From positions 372,001 to 436,000 of the forward strand of contig JAIXWL010000001.1 in NCBI GenBank assembly GCA_027491315.1: 64,000 nt of DNA. The letters run 5' to 3'. The notes under the pieces are model-generated. The model searched no databases. It saw only the letters and a program-made list of their open reading frames with translations, and was not told the origin of the DNA. The DNA is from Cytophagaceae bacterium (GTDB lineage: Bacteria > Bacteroidota > Bacteroidia > Cytophagales > Spirosomataceae). The translations under genes were made by a program, and so were the position numbers. Below are positions 63,064 through 64,000 of the stretch, piece after piece; position 1 is the stretch's first letter, and every line of letters begins with the position of its first letter.

Positions 63064-63636
63064 TCAATTTTTAAAATCAAGACTACCGCAGGGAACCATT
63101 ACAACATCTGTACCGTCTGCGATCTGGTAAAATAGTTTTTTACCTTTTATGATATATTCTGCCCTAACCGGAAATTTTGTTTTATGGATGAAAATTGCAC
63201 TGTAAAATAAATAATTATTGGAAGGCGCAATTCTATTATTCAAATCCTTTAATTCATTATTTAAATGAGCTGGTATACCCGTAAGACCATAATCAAACTC
63301 TTGCAATTTGTCAATGGTCATATTTGACTTTGTAAAGGCTACTTTGGCGTACGAATCTTCAGATTTAAAAGAAATGATTGCTGGAAATTTAATTTTTAAA
63401 TCCAGAGGCGATGATGCCTCATTGCTTACATTAGTCCAAAAAATAAAATAATTGTACTCTTTTCCCTTATAAGAAACAATTCCCCCTCCCTTAGGTAAAC
63501 TATTGGTAATAATTATTTTATTCTTGATTGTAGAATTATAGACTACTTTAGAATACTCCCAATTCTTTTTTTGAACTGACTGTCCATACAAGTTCAACGA
63601 GAGAAATATCAAAAAGATAGTAGAATACTTTTTCAT
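63064..63636 (-). CDS. Secreted protein of unknown function
   Basis: I start at 63636 (MKKYSTIFLIFLSLNLYGQ), which gives a signal peptide; the longer frame from 63663 begins inside a terminator hairpin. The 190-residue product has a beta-rich pattern, with KGGGIVSYKGKEYNYFIFWT and AEYIIKGKKLFYQIADGTDV, and a single Cys near the end. I know no family. It lies directly downstream of the tRNA-Asn fragment and its terminator on the same strand. Confidence 0.6.
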   Translation of the reverse strand: MKKYSTIFLIFLSLNLYGQSVQKKNWEYSKVVYNSTIKNKIIITNSLPKGGGIVSYKGKEYNYFIFWTNVSNEASSPLDLKIKFPAIISFKSEDSYAKVAFTKSNMTIDKLQEFDYGLTGIPAHLNNELKDLNNRIAPSNNYLFYSAIFIHKTKFPVRAEYIIKGKKLFYQIADGTDVVMVPCGSLDFKN

Positions 63637-63639
63637 AAA

Positions 63640-63676
63640 ATCAAAAAGGGTTATACTATACAAGTATAACCCTTTT
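63640..63676 (-). terminator. Terminator of the tRNA-Asn gene
   Basis: Perfect 14-bp stem AAAAGGGTTATACT (63644-63657) / AGTATAACCCTTTT (63663-63676) with a five-base loop. On the minus strand it is followed by a T-rich tract. It follows the tRNA fragment after 13 bases and was presumably its terminator. Confidence 0.85.
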
Positions 63677-63689
63677 ACTTTGATTTGTG

Positions 63690-63731
63690 CTCCCTCTCCT
63701 GGGCTCGAACCAGGGACCCCATGATTAACAG
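63690..63731 (-). tRNA. 3' fragment of tRNA-Asn(GUU), candidate attachment site
   Basis: Read on the minus strand the fragment holds the anticodon loop CTGTTAA (63725-63731), a perfect T-arm CCTGG-TTCGAGC-CCAGG (63698-63714), the acceptor strand AGAGGGA (63691-63697) and discriminator G (63690). The 5' half (acceptor, D-arm and 5' anticodon stem) is missing: the bases upstream of the loop do not pair with TCATG. This is the usual scar of integration at a tRNA gene, with the host to the left and the element to the right. Confidence 0.75.
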
Positions 63732-63814
63732 ATTTTTAAGGGTCATAATGATATGTTACCATACAGGGTTTAAACACTGATTTCAAGTAAATTAGAATTA
63801 GTTTTATAATGGAT

Positions 63815-63862
63815 GTCCGACTTTGTCCACCTTTGTATTGGATTCTTGGCGTGATTCTTGGC
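63815..63862. repeat. Short direct repeats next to the tRNA fragment
   Basis: GTCCGACTTT and GTCCACCTTT lie in tandem at 63815-63824 and 63825-63834 (two mismatches). GATTCTTGGC occurs exactly twice at 63841-63850 and 63853-63862. Such short repeats near an att core often are recombinase arm sites. Confidence 0.55.
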
Positions 63863-63867
63863 AACAA

Positions 63868-64000
63868 TTACTCCAAGTAGGTTTTAATCTTGTTTAACAA
63901 ATTCGCCTTATTAAAATACTTGCTTCTATCATTAAAGTGTGAAGCAATAAAATTAGAAAATGACGTAAATGAATTTAACTTATTCTGATGCTTACGGTGG
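63868..64000 (-). CDS. Partial gene, 3' end only, probably of an integrated element
   Basis: An open frame enters from the right edge and ends at a TAA at 63868-63870. The last 43 residues include FTSFSNFIASHFNDRSKYFN and end LLNKIKTYLE. The start is outside the window. I recognise no family; it is rich in Asn, Lys and Phe. It lies on the element side of the tRNA-Asn scar. Confidence 0.5.
   Translation of the reverse strand, partial: HRKHQNKLNSFTSFSNFIASHFNDRSKYFNKANLLNKIKTYLE

Overview
The window looks like chromosomal DNA of an AT-rich member of the Bacteroidota. I infer a free-living Cytophagales-type bacterium because the protein families are typical of that group (DUF2911, DUF1624, YwqK/MORN, DUF2975 with a small XRE regulator, a GH106-like pair, a FecA-like TonB receptor with a carboxypeptidase-regulatory domain). 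Start codons lack Shine-Dalgarno sequences, and several promoters fit the Bacteroidota pattern TTG-N18..20-TAnnTTTG. No rRNA gene, complete tRNA, insertion sequence or CRISPR array is visible.

Layout. 1-6.2 kb: a minus-strand run (ChaN-like, DUF2911, metallo-hydrolase, TMEM175-like channel, DMT exporter), a divergent Bcr/CflA-type efflux pump and a TetR regulator. 6.3-10.6 kb: a TetR-linked export cassette (ABC, HlyD, TolC) whose ABC ATPase has lost several consensus motifs. 10.7-24.1 kb: mixed metabolism and envelope genes, including an XRE/DUF2975 pair with an operator-like repeat array, adenosine deaminase, M23 peptidase, GH3, a CDGSH iron-sulfur fusion protein and an AraC relic. 24.3-31.7 kb: two paralogous Tat-exported molybdenum hydroxylase subunits around one 2Fe-2S subunit, an aldo/keto reductase and an AraC regulator.

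33.6-40.1 kb: a malonate module (MadL, MadM, malonyl-CoA synthetase) beside an SbtA-like permease operon (small membrane protein, SbtA-like, DUF6671, DUF3050) and a divergent LysR regulator. 41.5-45.1 kb: a likely sugar/polyol oxidation operon (Tat-exported TIM barrel, GMC oxidoreductase, nitrilase-like amidase with a TTG start). 45.1-47.1 kb: an AT-richer gene for a PD-(D/E)XK nuclease fused to a DUF2075/Schlafen-type helicase, the best candidate for genome defence. 47.6-50.2 kb: an esterase, a subclass B1 metallo-beta-lactamase with all six zinc ligands, and a CPBP protease. 50.3-61.9 kb: a FecA-like receptor, two large GH106-like hydrolases, DinB, SDR and MerR genes.

The right end (about 63.69 kb onward) carries the 3' part of a tRNA-Asn gene broken at the anticodon loop, followed by short direct repeats and an unrelated partial gene. 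I read this as the attachment-site scar of an integrated element that continues beyond the window.
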